Numbered from the stretch's first letter, positions 44,752 through 54,704 are shown. The stretch is 64,000 nt of DNA from JAGNLA01 sp964639885 (GCA_964639885.1 CAZXEH010000004.1:1-64000); one strand, 5' to 3'. A program made the numbers and translations. The notes: generated by a model from the letters alone, not told the origin.

Positions 44752-47700
44752 TCACGGATAGACTTCGATTGTCAGAGTGATTACTTTGGTATTTGCATCG
44801 TAACCGACTACTGCACCAAGAGCTTCGCCGAGGAATCTGGCTGGTACATAGATGCTGCCTTTGTCATTTACTGGTGGTGTGCCAGCAATTGTGACTTCGA
44901 CACCATTGATTGTTGCCTTCGGGTTGTTGACCTGGACAATGATTGTCTTGTCGCCAACCTTGATGGTTGCTGTTGCTGTTGCTGCTGCCCAATCTGCTGT
45001 TCCACCGAAAATGTCGACTGCCAGTGCCCTGAGTGGAACCATTGTTGAACCCTTCATAAGCTTTGCCGGCTTTGTCATTGTGACTTCCTTGCCGTCAACT
45101 GTGATGAGGGTGTTGTCCAGCTGGAGCTTTACGATCTTCACGTGCATGTTTGTGATCTTGAAGTTGACTGGTGCTGCAACGTTTCCTGCTGCATCAGTTG
45201 CTTCTATTGTCACGTCTGTGAAGTCTGGGGCTGCCTTGACTGGGATTTCAACTTTCCAGTAGTCATTGACAACATTTGCGGTAACGCCGTTGACTGTGAC
45301 CTTTGAACCTGGCTCAACTCTGCCTGAAAGTTCATAGGTTGTTGCATCTTTGAGAACCGGAACCTTGTTCACGATGACTGCTGGGGCTGTGAAGTCGGCC
45401 ACAACAGGAACGGTCTGGGTTGTTGTATTGCCGGCTGCATCCTTGCAAACCACTGTGATTGGGTTGAGGCCATCAACGAGTGTTACTTCGATTGAGTAGC
45501 TGCCATCGGCTGCAACGGTTGCTGGCTTGCCGTTAACTGTTACGGTTGAGCCTGGCTCTGCCTTGCCGGTGATCTTGACTGTTTTTGCGTTTGTTGGTGA
45601 TTTCGGGTTGTCGACTGTGAGTGCCGGCGGTGTGTTGTCCTTTGCCACCTTCACTGTTGCTGTCGGTGAACCGATGTAGTTTTCCTTCTTTGCTGAGCCC
45701 TTGATCCAGCCCATCTCTGTCGGTGTGATTTTGAACTTTGCTTCGCCGTTCTTGTCGGTCTTCATTTCGGTGTCGATTCCAGCGCCAGTGAGCTTGACTG
45801 ATGCGCCTGAGATCGGCTTCCTTGTGCCTGCTTCAAGGACGACTGCGTAGACAACACCTTCGACTCTTGGGAAGAGGTCGCCCTCTGCCTTGAGCTCGAG
45901 TGTGAGGCCCATGCCAACATCGAACTTCCACGGCTTCCACATGTCTGCGTCGGCCTTTGCAACACCCTTCATTCCGCCGCCACGGATGGAGTAGAATTCC
46001 GGTGTTAAGAACTGATACGGATCCTTGAGATACCACTTGTTCGGAGCCATGTAGGTGACTTCGACCTGGTTCTCGCCCCAACCTGTTGGTGTGTAGACGA
46101 GTGTGGTCTCTGTTGCCTTGTCATTTTCCGGTGATCTCTTGGTGTGACCGTAAATGGTGTCCTGATGCTGTGCGCCCTGAATGTAGACTCTTGAGTCTTC
46201 CTTCATTGCCACGTCGCGTGAGTCTGCCGGGCTAACCACTGCGATGATGTGGTTTTCAACTCCGTAGACAAGGTCGTAGTTGTTGGCGTCAAGATAGTCT
46301 CTTGAGAGCGGTTCACGTGTTTCTGCGTTGAGGATTGCGATTCTTGGTGCATCGATTGCTGCTACGTTGTCTGGCATTGCATCCCAGTCAAGGAAGAAGA
46401 CTGTGTCATTGGTGTAAGCCTGACGGAATCTCTTTTCCATGTAGCGTGGGTCTGTTCTGTCAAAGTACGGCGGGAATCCAGCAAGGTCGGCGTGTGCCGG
46501 GTCATTGCAGTAAACGTTGTCGCCAACGAGTCCACCGATGTATGCAACGTCTTCTGCGAACACGTAGAACTCTGTAGCTGCGTTGACGTCGAGTCCGAGT
46601 GCGTCGCGGAAGTTGAGCTTGCCATCTTCAGAGATGTCGCTGAAGAGGTATCCGCCGAACCATGAGTGGTTATAGATGGCGCCAGCGCCCCATCCTTCAA
46701 CTGGTGGTGGAACTTCCCAGGCAATGTTTGGTCTAACTTCGCCGGCTTCGCGGATGTAGGTATCCCAAGTGTTTGGAAGTTCAACTCCACCGCCACCCCA
46801 CCACCATCTGTTCATGGTGTTGTACTTGATCTGGCCGCGGAATGATGTTGTTGATGATGTGCCGCATGAGAATTCCGGCCTGTTCATTGTGAAGCCTGAG
46901 AGCAGGTAGAGTTCTCTGTCTTCTTTTCTGATTGTTTCGTCCGGATTGAAGTCGAAGCCGACATGGAGCTGTACTGGTGTGCAGCATGGTGGTTTCATGC
47001 AGGTTTCGTACGGGAAGTCGAATGACTGTGGTCTGGTTGAGAACGGTGTGAAGCGTGCTGTGTTCTTTGTTCCGCCGCCGCAAACCGAGACTCCCTTCGT
47101 AACGCCCTTGAGCAGTACGCCCATTGCGTCACGGCAGGTGACCTTGACCTTGTAGATTCTGTTGTCAGCAGCTGTCATGATGAAGTCTGGGTTGTTTGGT
47201 GAATCGTACTCGACCTTGTTCTCATCTTCGAGGTTCATGATCTTGTATTCAACGTTTGGAGAGAAGACGTCGATTGAGACTTCGCCTGAGTGTTTTCTGT
47301 CTGGAGTGTAGACTCTGACATAGAACTTGTGCTGGTCTCTCCACTTTTCTTCGTCTCCGCCCGGTGCCATTGTTGAGATGTCACCAAACTTGTCCATGAA
47401 CTGGTTGTTGTCGTTGGCGCAGAAGCCGAGGAATGTATAGCGGCCTTCACGTGCCTGTGAGAAGTTGATTGTGATCGGGTTGAACGGAACGAGTACTGCT
47501 GCTTCTGGGCAATTCCTTGCACCGTAAAGCTGGGTGTTGCTGATTGCTGAGTTGTCGTTGTTGTGAAGATCAGTTCTTACCCAGTAGTACTGTGGAAGTG
47601 ATGCGCCAAATCCGAAGAAGTCTGTGTTGTCTGGATGCGGGTCAAGGAACAGGTAGTTCCATGCATCTTCTTCTCTGACCTGTCTGTTGCCCCATGCGTC

Positions 47701-50700
47701 CATGACGCCGTCGAGCATGTTGATTGGGTCTGAGCCCTTCGTGATTGTGAATGTAAGTGGCTTCTGGACATCAACGAGTTCTGGTGTGACACCGGCTGTG
47801 AGCTTTTCCGGTGTTACGAGAACTGTGAGGTCGAGGTCCGGTTCGACAACGAATGCCTGCTGGGCTGCAATGTAAACTTCGTGGCTGTAGCGTCTGTTGA
47901 GATTGTTTGCCTGAGCCTGTGGATCCATTTCCCAGAACGGTGAGAATGCCCTGTCATTGTTATCGTCTGCGTACTTGTAGGCGGTGAAGTAGACCGGAAG
48001 GACTTCGTTCTTTGCGATAATGTGATCCTGCTTGTCGTAGATAACTTCGCCACCGAAATCAAGGCCGACTTCGTCAACAGTCGCTGACATATTGTCAAAC
48101 TTGAAGACGTACAGTCCGTTGTTTCTCTGGAAGGTTCTTCCATCGATGATGCCGCCGGTCCAGGTATTGGTTGCGATGTCGTAGACACCGAGAACTTCGG
48201 TTTCCCATGCATTAAATGATACCTTGCCATCAGCGTTGATGTCATGGAATTTTTCGTACTGTTCTGCGTGATAGGTGAGTCTTGATGATGTTGGAACATT
48301 TGTTGCCCAACCGTCGCCAGCACCCTTGAGAAGGTCGCCGGTTCCGACAGTCTTTACGCCTCTGTCCTGCCATGCGTACATAACTGCGTCGTTGCATGGT
48401 GTGATGTTTGTTCCATCAGCATCAGTCCATTCCTTTTCTGCTGCTGCATTGCTGTGGTATTCGTTGAGTGTGACTTTGACTGTCTGTGGCTTGCCAAGGA
48501 ACATTCTGTCTCTTGTTGGGTCGTCTTCGATGACGGCCTTCATGTCAAGGGCTTTGACGTCAATGCCATCGACTGGTGGTGACTGGCAGCAGTCCTGATA
48601 GATCTTGAATGTGCCGTCCCAAAGTGTGCACTGGATGTTGATCTTTCCGTAGTTCCACGGGATGAGTTCATCGATTACGAAGAGGTTGTCAACATTTCCT
48701 GGTGATGAGCAGGCGCCTACCATTGTGTAGTCAAGTCTGCCGTTGTAGTTGAGAAGCTGGTTGACCGGCGGAAGCGTGACGTCGCCGAAAGCTGATCTTC
48801 TTGAATAGTCAAGAGAAACGCCGTTTCCTGCATTGTCAACGCCCCAATTTTCATAGAGGTTCCAGTTTGTTGAGTCGATTACAATTTTTCCTGACCAATC
48901 ATACTGGATCGGAACGTTCTTGAGACCCCATGCTGTGTACTTTGGAAGTACCGAGTGGGTTGTAACATCCCATTCACGCGGTCTGGCAAATGGTCCAGTG
49001 ATCTCGATTCTCTTGATTCTCTGGTCAACCGGCCATGACGGTGAGAATGAAAGGTGATTGCCTTCTCCGTCTTTGAGGATGAAGAATACTGCGTAGTCAG
49101 TAAGCGGGAAGAATTCTGTACCAAGCTTGAAGTACTTTTCCTTGAAGATTGCCGGATAGGCGTTCCAACCGAATGCTCCGCCGATACCGAAGTTTCCACC
49201 GGTTACACGGCCTGTGTGAGTCTGGCCGCCTGGATAGCAGCGGAATTCGCCCTTTGAGGTGAGAAGAACCGGGTTGTACGGGGTCTGGATCTGTGGGGTT
49301 GGGAGCTGGAGCGGTGAGAGTGCCGGATTGGTTGTTGTGCCAACTGTGTAGTTGAGTGTTGAATACTGGAGAGCGTGGTCAACGATCTGCCATTCAACAA
49401 AGTTTACGTATGGGTCTGGCGGATAAACCTTGAGGTCTGCCTTACCGCAATAGTCTATACCTTCGTTCTTGAGTGGGTCGAGCACGAAGTACGGTGCGCC
49501 TGTTTCTGGATGTGGAATCTCTGAGTTGTAGTCAAACAGAGCGTTTGTTGTGTAGAACTGAACGTTGATGTGTGTTGATCCATCGCGTGGAAGAAGAGCA
49601 ACAAGAGATTCTCCACCTGGGTCATTTTCATCGCGCATTGCATATGATGAGACGAGTGTCTGGACACCGTAACCGGTTGCCCATGGGCCTGTCCAGAGAA
49701 TGCCTGAACCAGTTGGTCCTGGCGGGTTGATACCGGCAATCCATGCTGCCGTTGTTGTTGTTGTGTTGAGTGGTCCAACGCCATCGAAGTGTCCGTAGTA
49801 GTCGGAAGCTCTTCTTGCTGGTGTTGACGACATCATTGTGCGTGCTGCGTTCCACATCATGTGGAGACCTGAAACTTCACCCATTCTCCTCATACCTTCG
49901 AGGTTGCATGGGGTGCATGAGATGAAATTGTAGCCGGCAACGCCTGATGAGCAGTCTGTGTCGTACCAGTCTGTCTTGTCTTTGATCATCATTGGTGTGC
50001 GGCATGTTCTCTGGTCGGCCGGGATGAATGGTCCGCCGCCTGTCTTCCACTGGATTACGCCAGTGAAATCAGTGCCAAGGAGAAGGTCGTTTGAGTCAAG
50101 CGCGCCGTAAATCTGTGGGCGTGACCTGTCATTTGTTGCCTGTGATGGTTCAAGCCAGTACCAGTAGAGGTATGTACCGTCAGAGTTGACCTGGACGATG
50201 TACTGTCTCTTTGCTTGTGCCGGGTTGTCGTCGATTGCGGTACCGATCCAATCCACACCGCCGCCATGTGCGTTGTAGGTTGCGATGAGGTATTCGTTAC
50301 GACCGGTTGCCGGATTGACGTTTGTTGTTGATGTAAGTGGAACTGAAATTCTGATTCCTGCTGGATCGTTGATGTCTTCCTTATTGTCTCCGTCCTTGAG
50401 TGTGACTGAGAAGTTCGGGAATCTCTGGTCGAGAGTGGTCAAGCAGGCGATTGACGGTTCGATGTCCATTTCTTCTGGAGCTACAAGGCACTTCTGTTCC
50501 CTGAAGCAGTCGTAACCGTTTTCGAGTGCGTATGGAAGTGGCGGCATTGGTGATGGAGCATAAACTCTCTTGCCAAAGCTTGCATACCTTGCTGATCTTC
50601 CATACCTTGCGTCTGACGATGTTGTGTCTCTGTAGAAATACCACGGATCGTTATAGTCGCGGTCGCGCGGTGCTGGGTTGTTGATTCCGCCGAAATCACG

Positions 50701-53700
50701 ATAGGATCTGATCCTTACGTAGTAGTTCGGCATTGTTGAGTCGAGGTAGTTGAGATAGTCTGCTGATCCTGAGTTTGTGCATGATCCTCTGTATGGTGTG
50801 AACTGGAATACTGCTTCCGGTTCCCTGCCTGAGACGATTCTGTAAATCTCCTGGACCTTTGTTGATTTTGGTGCGTAGCCAACGTTTTCAACCACGACGT
50901 AGATGATTTCTTCTGGGTGGTAAACGCCGAATTCGTCGTAGTATTCTTTCTTTGGCGGATATCTGTTGAAGTCTACTCTGATTTCAGAGGTCTTTTCAAC
51001 TTTGAACATTGGTGTTGATGCGCTGTAGTTTTTGCCATCGACTGTAACATCCTGGCCTGAGTCGCCTGGAAGGACGAGGAGGTCGGCATAGTTGTAGTCA
51101 CAGTTGAGTCCCATTGTGATACCGTAGAGCGGCATCTGGTAAACCCACATGTCTGGCTCTGGAACGATTGAACCGGCTTTGTAGGTAACTGCACCGACTG
51201 TTACATCCATGAGTCTCTGGAAGCCAGGTGCAACAATTGGTGAATGTGTTACAAGTTCGTTGAAGGTTGATGTGTAGATGACTTCGTTGATATCGAAGAC
51301 ACCGTTTACCGGGATGTACTTGCCTGGATTGAGATAATCTTCAACCCTGTCATCGAAGTATGCCGGCCAGTAAAGAACGCGGCCATTCTGCATGACTGGA
51401 ACGAAGTCTGAGAGGTCGAAGCCGGTACCAGTTGTCCACATGTTGCAGTCGGCATCACCGGCAACAACAATTGAACCCTTGACGTATTTGATAACTTCTG
51501 CGAATCCGGCTGCTGCGCCACGCTGTACAACAACGTCTGTCATACGAATGTCGCTTGGGTCGATTTCATAGTTACCGTTCATATCGTAGTAGATTGATTC
51601 GCCAACACCATAATAGTTCGGGGTTGTGTTGTTGATCGCAAATCCACCGGGTGCGATTGTATCAAGGAAACGCGGGCCTGGAGTTCCATTTACTGCTGGG
51701 CCATTTGGAATTGTCGGGTTTGTGTTGTTCGGCCAGAAGTCATTGAGCTGTCTGCCGTTGTCCTTTGCTGAGTAACCGTCTTTCATACCGATGTGTGCTT
51801 CACCGGTCTTTCCAGCGCGGTAGTCATCATTGAGGTTGAGGAGGAAGAGGTTTTCGCCTGGCGGAACCGGACCTGGATACTGCCAGCCAAGGTTGCAGTC
51901 TTTGTTGTCGTCATGGAAGACTTCAACGCCAACGAATTCCCTGTATCCGAACTTCATATCCTGGAAGACCGTTGAAGGATACTGGAAGTTGAGACCTGTC
52001 GGGTCAAGAACGGCGTTCTTCTGGACATTCTGGGCCATTCTTGAGAAATCGTCGTTTGGTGAGCGAAGTGCTGCTACTGTCTCTGATGGGATCATACCTT
52101 CCCAGAGGTCAGTCTGAACTGAGAAGTTGTAGGTTGGTGATGCGCAGCCACCAGTGACTAGTTCCGAGAGAACAAGAACGTCGCCGAACCACATGCCGCC
52201 GACCTTCATGAGAAGGGAGCCCATATTGGCCTGTGTTACGCCATTTGACCAAACTTCCAGTGAGTAGTTGTTGCCGTTAACATTCGTGAGACGCCAGTCA
52301 CCTCTTGAGACGGTGAGCGCTGTGCCGCTCTTCATGTAAATTGCTTCGTACGGATCGTACAGACCTGCACCCCTTGCAGCCCTTTCGTTCGGGTTGTAGT
52401 TGGTGTTGTCTGCGTGAACGATCTGGTACTGTGCTCCGATGAAGCCAGCTGGAACGCCGTTGTTACCAGAGAAGTTGCCTGGAACAAGCGGGAATCTGTA
52501 AAGAACGTGGAATGCCTGGTTTGCGGTGACTGGATCGTTAAGGTCCATATCATCGCCGTTGTCATACTGACCAATGGCGAAACCGCCGCCGGTTGCTGTG
52601 TCGCGAACGACTGAGCCCGGTGTGTAGTTATAGAAGAGACCGGCTTTGTAGATGTTTACCGGTGTAAGTCTTGTTGCTCCATAGTAGGAGTAGTACTGGG
52701 TTTGTGCCATGTTGAGGTAGTCATAGCCGCAGAGTCTGTTGTTACCGAGAGAGTTTGCACCTGCGCGGTAGATCCATTCGCCTGGATCATAGAGATCCAT
52801 GCCTGCACCCGGGAACTGTGTTGCTGGTGGCGGGTCAAGCTTGACGTTTGCTGCATGCCATTCTTCGCCGTAGTTGAAGATGTTGTTGTCTGTGACGAAG
52901 TAGAAAAGGCCAGTATATGTCGGGACATATGCCGGAGCAGGAATTCCCTGACCATTCTGGAATCCATCCTGGAACCTTACGAGTGGGAGTGGGGTCGGGT
53001 AGTAGTCCCAGTCGTTTGTGGCGCCATTAAGGTTGCCTGTTGTGTATGGAAGAACTGTTGTGTCGGTGACAACGTTTGTCTGTGAAACAAGTGTGTCAAC
53101 AAGGTTTGTTCCGATGTTCTGAAGAGTTGGTCTTTCAACACCTGGAAGAGTGATTGTTGTTGCTGATCCTCTTTCAAGCGGGTAGTCCGGCATATCAGTG
53201 AAGCCGACCTGGAAGACCCTGCCGCCCTGCGGAGTTCTGAAGAAGAGTCCGCCAGATGCGTTCGGAACGCTGTAGTTGAAGAGCGGGTATGCGTTCGGGG
53301 TTGTTGCCCAGCCGATCGGGAAGTTACCGTAGATGTCTGTTGGCATATACTGGTATGGTCCCTGTGTGTTGTTTGCAACTGACGGGTCGACTTTGCAGTT
53401 CGGGTTGTTCTTGCAATCGTCAGACTTGTGGCCTGAGACTACTGTGCTGACATACCTGTAGACTTCTGTCTGTGGGTCTGCTGCTGCATAGTAGCGGCTG
53501 TCATTGAAACGTCCGTCTGGGTCGAACCAGAGCTGTCCCATGTTGTCGACGACGGCGTACCATCTGTCGTATTCCTGGGAGTTGCCCTTGTCCGGAACTA
53601 CTGTAAGGTAGAATTCCGTCCAGAAAAGCGGGGTAGACCTTGTCTGGCTGATCTTCAATGCTGATGCATTGGTATCAAGAAGATCGACAACGTCCGGGGT

Positions 53701-53994
53701 TTCGTTGAACTTGAGTGGGTTTGCCGGGTCGATGACTGCGGCGCTGATGTATGCGCCTGGACCTGGCATCTCATAATCTGTTGTTCCCCATGCTGTGCCC
53801 ACGCCATTGAAGTAGCGTGTCTTGTCTTCAACCAACTGGTTGCCGTTCCATCTGGCACCAATTGGAGCCCAGCGGTTTGCGACGAAAATAGCATTAACTG
53901 AGGCAGCTTTCACTTCCTGAGGCTTCAGGGTGGTTCCGCTGACGACAGTCAATACCATGAGAATCGCGATCGCAAAGCTCATTACTTTTCTCAT
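44752..53994 (-). CDS. Giant secreted surface protein, paralogue D (3,080 aa)
   Basis: The start is the ATG at 53994 with AAAGGAGAC upstream, opening a signal peptide (MRKVMSFAIAILMVLTVVSG, then VKAA); an in-frame upstream extension has no support. Modules: NRWAPIGARWNG and LWFDPDGRFND; calcium-loop-like modules (YDMNGNYEIDPSDIRMTDV); KVEKTSEIRV; FQFTPYRGSC near 1065; KEDINDPAG; DTDCSSG; VDHALQ; YPGGQTH; GTEFFPLTDYAVFF; QDCC; WQDRG; an EF-hand loop DINADGKVSFNA near 1917; SHEVYIAAQ; LPQYYW; SVCGGG; a CMKPPCC segment shared in form with E; DSRDVA; an Ig-like domain near 2695-2780; two glucodextranase-B-like domains; and the best stalk domain, with STMVPLRALAVDIFGG and SIYVPARFLGEALGA (about 2953-3080). 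It lacks the lectin-like insert of A and C. Codon use is strongly biased (AAC, GAC, TAC, AAG), suggesting high expression. Confidence 0.94.
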   Translation of the reverse strand: MRKVMSFAIAILMVLTVVSGTTLKPQEVKAASVNAIFVANRWAPIGARWNGNQLVEDKTRYFNGVGTAWGTTDYEMPGPGAYISAAVIDPANPLKFNETPDVVDLLDTNASALKISQTRSTPLFWTEFYLTVVPDKGNSQEYDRWYAVVDNMGQLWFDPDGRFNDSRYYAAADPQTEVYRYVSTVVSGHKSDDCKNNPNCKVDPSVANNTQGPYQYMPTDIYGNFPIGWATTPNAYPLFNYSVPNASGGLFFRTPQGGRVFQVGFTDMPDYPLERGSATTITLPGVERPTLQNIGTNLVDTLVSQTNVVTDTTVLPYTTGNLNGATNDWDYYPTPLPLVRFQDGFQNGQGIPAPAYVPTYTGLFYFVTDNNIFNYGEEWHAANVKLDPPPATQFPGAGMDLYDPGEWIYRAGANSLGNNRLCGYDYLNMAQTQYYSYYGATRLTPVNIYKAGLFYNYTPGSVVRDTATGGGFAIGQYDNGDDMDLNDPVTANQAFHVLYRFPLVPGNFSGNNGVPAGFIGAQYQIVHADNTNYNPNERAARGAGLYDPYEAIYMKSGTALTVSRGDWRLTNVNGNNYSLEVWSNGVTQANMGSLLMKVGGMWFGDVLVLSELVTGGCASPTYNFSVQTDLWEGMIPSETVAALRSPNDDFSRMAQNVQKNAVLDPTGLNFQYPSTVFQDMKFGYREFVGVEVFHDDNKDCNLGWQYPGPVPPGENLFLLNLNDDYRAGKTGEAHIGMKDGYSAKDNGRQLNDFWPNNTNPTIPNGPAVNGTPGPRFLDTIAPGGFAINNTTPNYYGVGESIYYDMNGNYEIDPSDIRMTDVVVQRGAAAGFAEVIKYVKGSIVVAGDADCNMWTTGTGFDLSDFVPVMQNGRVLYWPAYFDDRVEDYLNPGKYIPVNGVFDINEVIYTSTFNELVTHSPIVAPGFQRLMDVTVGAVTYKAGSIVPEPDMWVYQMPLYGITMGLNCDYNYADLLVLPGDSGQDVTVDGKNYSASTPMFKVEKTSEIRVDFNRYPPKKEYYDEFGVYHPEEIIYVVVENVGYAPKSTKVQEIYRIVSGREPEAVFQFTPYRGSCTNSGSADYLNYLDSTMPNYYVRIRSYRDFGGINNPAPRDRDYNDPWYFYRDTTSSDARYGRSARYASFGKRVYAPSPMPPLPYALENGYDCFREQKCLVAPEEMDIEPSIACLTTLDQRFPNFSVTLKDGDNKEDINDPAGIRISVPLTSTTNVNPATGRNEYLIATYNAHGGGVDWIGTAIDDNPAQAKRQYIVQVNSDGTYLYWYWLEPSQATNDRSRPQIYGALDSNDLLLGTDFTGVIQWKTGGGPFIPADQRTCRTPMMIKDKTDWYDTDCSSGVAGYNFISCTPCNLEGMRRMGEVSGLHMMWNAARTMMSSTPARRASDYYGHFDGVGPLNTTTTTAAWIAGINPPGPTGSGILWTGPWATGYGVQTLVSSYAMRDENDPGGESLVALLPRDGSTHINVQFYTTNALFDYNSEIPHPETGAPYFVLDPLKNEGIDYCGKADLKVYPPDPYVNFVEWQIVDHALQYSTLNYTVGTTTNPALSPLQLPTPQIQTPYNPVLLTSKGEFRCYPGGQTHTGRVTGGNFGIGGAFGWNAYPAIFKEKYFKLGTEFFPLTDYAVFFILKDGEGNHLSFSPSWPVDQRIKRIEITGPFARPREWDVTTHSVLPKYTAWGLKNVPIQYDWSGKIVIDSTNWNLYENWGVDNAGNGVSLDYSRRSAFGDVTLPPVNQLLNYNGRLDYTMVGACSSPGNVDNLFVIDELIPWNYGKINIQCTLWDGTFKIYQDCCQSPPVDGIDVKALDMKAVIEDDPTRDRMFLGKPQTVKVTLNEYHSNAAAEKEWTDADGTNITPCNDAVMYAWQDRGVKTVGTGDLLKGAGDGWATNVPTSSRLTYHAEQYEKFHDINADGKVSFNAWETEVLGVYDIATNTWTGGIIDGRTFQRNNGLYVFKFDNMSATVDEVGLDFGGEVIYDKQDHIIAKNEVLPVYFTAYKYADDNNDRAFSPFWEMDPQAQANNLNRRYSHEVYIAAQQAFVVEPDLDLTVLVTPEKLTAGVTPELVDVQKPLTFTITKGSDPINMLDGVMDAWGNRQVREEDAWNYLFLDPHPDNTDFFGFGASLPQYYWVRTDLHNNDNSAISNTQLYGARNCPEAAVLVPFNPITINFSQAREGRYTFLGFCANDNNQFMDKFGDISTMAPGGDEEKWRDQHKFYVRVYTPDRKHSGEVSIDVFSPNVEYKIMNLEDENKVEYDSPNNPDFIMTAADNRIYKVKVTCRDAMGVLLKGVTKGVSVCGGGTKNTARFTPFSTRPQSFDFPYETCMKPPCCTPVQLHVGFDFNPDETIRKEDRELYLLSGFTMNRPEFSCGTSSTTSFRGQIKYNTMNRWWWGGGGVELPNTWDTYIREAGEVRPNIAWEVPPPVEGWGAGAIYNHSWFGGYLFSDISEDGKLNFRDALGLDVNAATEFYVFAEDVAYIGGLVGDNVYCNDPAHADLAGFPPYFDRTDPRYMEKRFRQAYTNDTVFFLDWDAMPDNVAAIDAPRIAILNAETREPLSRDYLDANNYDLVYGVENHIIAVVSPADSRDVAMKEDSRVYIQGAQHQDTIYGHTKRSPENDKATETTLVYTPTGWGENQVEVTYMAPNKWYLKDPYQFLTPEFYSIRGGGMKGVAKADADMWKPWKFDVGMGLTLELKAEGDLFPRVEGVVYAVVLEAGTRKPISGASVKLTGAGIDTEMKTDKNGEAKFKITPTEMGWIKGSAKKENYIGSPTATVKVAKDNTPPALTVDNPKSPTNAKTVKITGKAEPGSTVTVNGKPATVAADGSYSIEVTLVDGLNPITVVCKDAAGNTTTQTVPVVADFTAPAVIVNKVPVLKDATTYELSGRVEPGSKVTVNGVTANVVNDYWKVEIPVKAAPDFTDVTIEATDAAGNVAAPVNFKITNMHVKIVKLQLDNTLITVDGKEVTMTKPAKLMKGSTMVPLRALAVDIFGGTADWAAATATATIKVGDKTIIVQVNNPKATINGVEVTIAGTPPVNDKGSIYVPARFLGEALGAVVGYDANTKVITLTIEVYP

Positions 53995-54135
53995 AACACT
54001 GTCTCCTTTCGCATCCTGGCGGTAAAGCCGGATAACAAAAACCAATTGCAATGCTGTAATTACGAAATATATTTTCCAACAAAAATCAAAGCGAGCCAAT
54101 AGACTCACTTTGCGGGAGTCTTTGGCCTTCCGGTT
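53995..54135 (-). other. Structured 5' leader of gene D (about 139 nt)
   Basis: From the predicted sigma-54 start (near 54133) to the ATG there is no gene. A long imperfect hairpin (54095-54126: GCCAA..GACTC / GAGTC..TTGGC) begins within about 10 nt of the RNA 5' end. A second small stem (ATCC/GGAT with internal CGG/CCG) lies before the ribosome site. The 5' hairpin parallels the one in the C leader. Confidence 0.5.
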
Positions 54136-54142
54136 TATATAT

Positions 54143-54159
54143 ATGCAAATCGCATGCCA
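54143..54159 (-). promoter_or_regulatory. Sigma-54 (-24/-12) promoter of gene D
   Basis: The minus strand reads TGGCATGCGATTTGCAT, with GG and GC exactly 10 bases apart and 11 of 12 consensus positions kept. The same 7-mer TGGCATG and TTGCATATAT occur at the gene C site. Confidence 0.82.
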
Positions 54160-54254
54160 CAGATGAAAAGCTATTGCTCAATTACATTTGTTTTCAAACA
54201 CCTCAAAAGTTAAGAGCACCATCGGGGATGTCAAAAATGCATCTTGTTGGGAAG

Positions 54255-54285
54255 TTGTTACATGATGTGTTCATTCTTGTCACAT
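54255..54285 (+). promoter_or_regulatory. Possible upstream activator sites: direct repeats 22 bp apart
   Basis: TTGTTACAT (54255-54263) and TTGTCACAT (54277-54285) are 9-mers with one mismatch, offset by 22 bp (two helical turns). They lie about 95-125 bp upstream of the -24 element of gene D, the usual place for enhancer-binding-protein sites. Confidence 0.35.
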
Positions 54286-54297
54286 ATACCCATAGTG

Positions 54298-54591
54298 CTA
54301 GTCATGAATGTTTACAACATTCTCAATTTCATGCTTCTTGATCATGGCGTAAAGGGTCTTCCTGGTCACGCCCAAAGCCTTTGCAGCATAGGAAATCTTG
54401 CCTCCAGAGCGTGCAATTGCCCGGATCAGGGTCTTTCGCACAACTTCCTTCAGGTTCATTGATTCGCTTGAAAGCTCGTAAGAGACAGAGAAAAGCAGCA
54501 CCTCCGACGGTTCAACTCCGACAGCATCAGCAATATCTGCCTGTACCATCTCCCTGGTCTTCTCCTTGAGACTCTCAGCAGTGATGTTCAT
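54298..54591 (-). CDS. Small Fis-type helix-turn-helix protein (97 aa)
   Basis: The C-terminal half (about residues 47-90, VRKTLIRAIARSGGKISYAA then KALGVTRKTLYAMIKKHEI) closely matches the HTH_8/Fis domain found at the end of NtrC-type sigma-54 activators. The N-terminal half (residues 1-45) is a short helical region with no AAA+ ATPase or receiver domain, so the protein cannot itself drive sigma-54 open-complex formation. It is encoded directly upstream of, and in the same direction as, giant gene D, whose promoter is sigma-54 type. A DNA-bending or accessory activator role at that promoter is a reasonable inference. It starts after GAGGTG and is preceded by TTGACA and an AT-rich -10. Confidence 0.87.
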   Translation of the reverse strand: MNITAESLKEKTREMVQADIADAVGVEPSEVLLFSVSYELSSESMNLKEVVRKTLIRAIARSGGKISYAAKALGVTRKTLYAMIKKHEIENVVNIHD

Positions 54592-54604
54592 TTTTTCACC
54601 TCAC

Positions 54605-54645
54605 TACATTTATTATATATATAGCGTCATCTGTCAAGCGAGTGG
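54605..54645 (-). promoter_or_regulatory. Promoter of the Fis-type gene
   Basis: Minus strand TTGACA followed by a TATATATATAATAA tract, which offers -10 hexamers 14-16 bp downstream. A leader with the GAGGTG ribosome site follows. Confidence 0.55.
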
Positions 54646-54676
54646 GCAATATTTTTACATACCGATTTTTCCCATG

Positions 54677-54704
54677 TTGTAAAAAAGTCCATTCAGATTA
54701 TATT
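54677..54704 (+). promoter_or_regulatory. Promoter of the SPFH-ABC-OYE operon
   Basis: TTGTAA (54677-54682), 16-bp spacer, TATATT (54699-54704). The leader of about 70 nt can form two small hairpins (GTCTT/AAGAC; ACCAC/GTGGT) before the AAGGAGG ribosome site at 54770-54776. Confidence 0.6.

Noticed and set aside
44752..45140. Copper amine oxidase enzyme activity in the giant proteins
   Set aside because: Only the non-catalytic N-terminal 'stalk'-type domain is present; no topaquinone or copper-binding catalytic domain is visible.
53995..54108. 38-residue N-terminal extension of gene D from 54108
   Set aside because: A strong ribosome site and a proper signal peptide mark the ATG at 53994; the extension lies within the leader.
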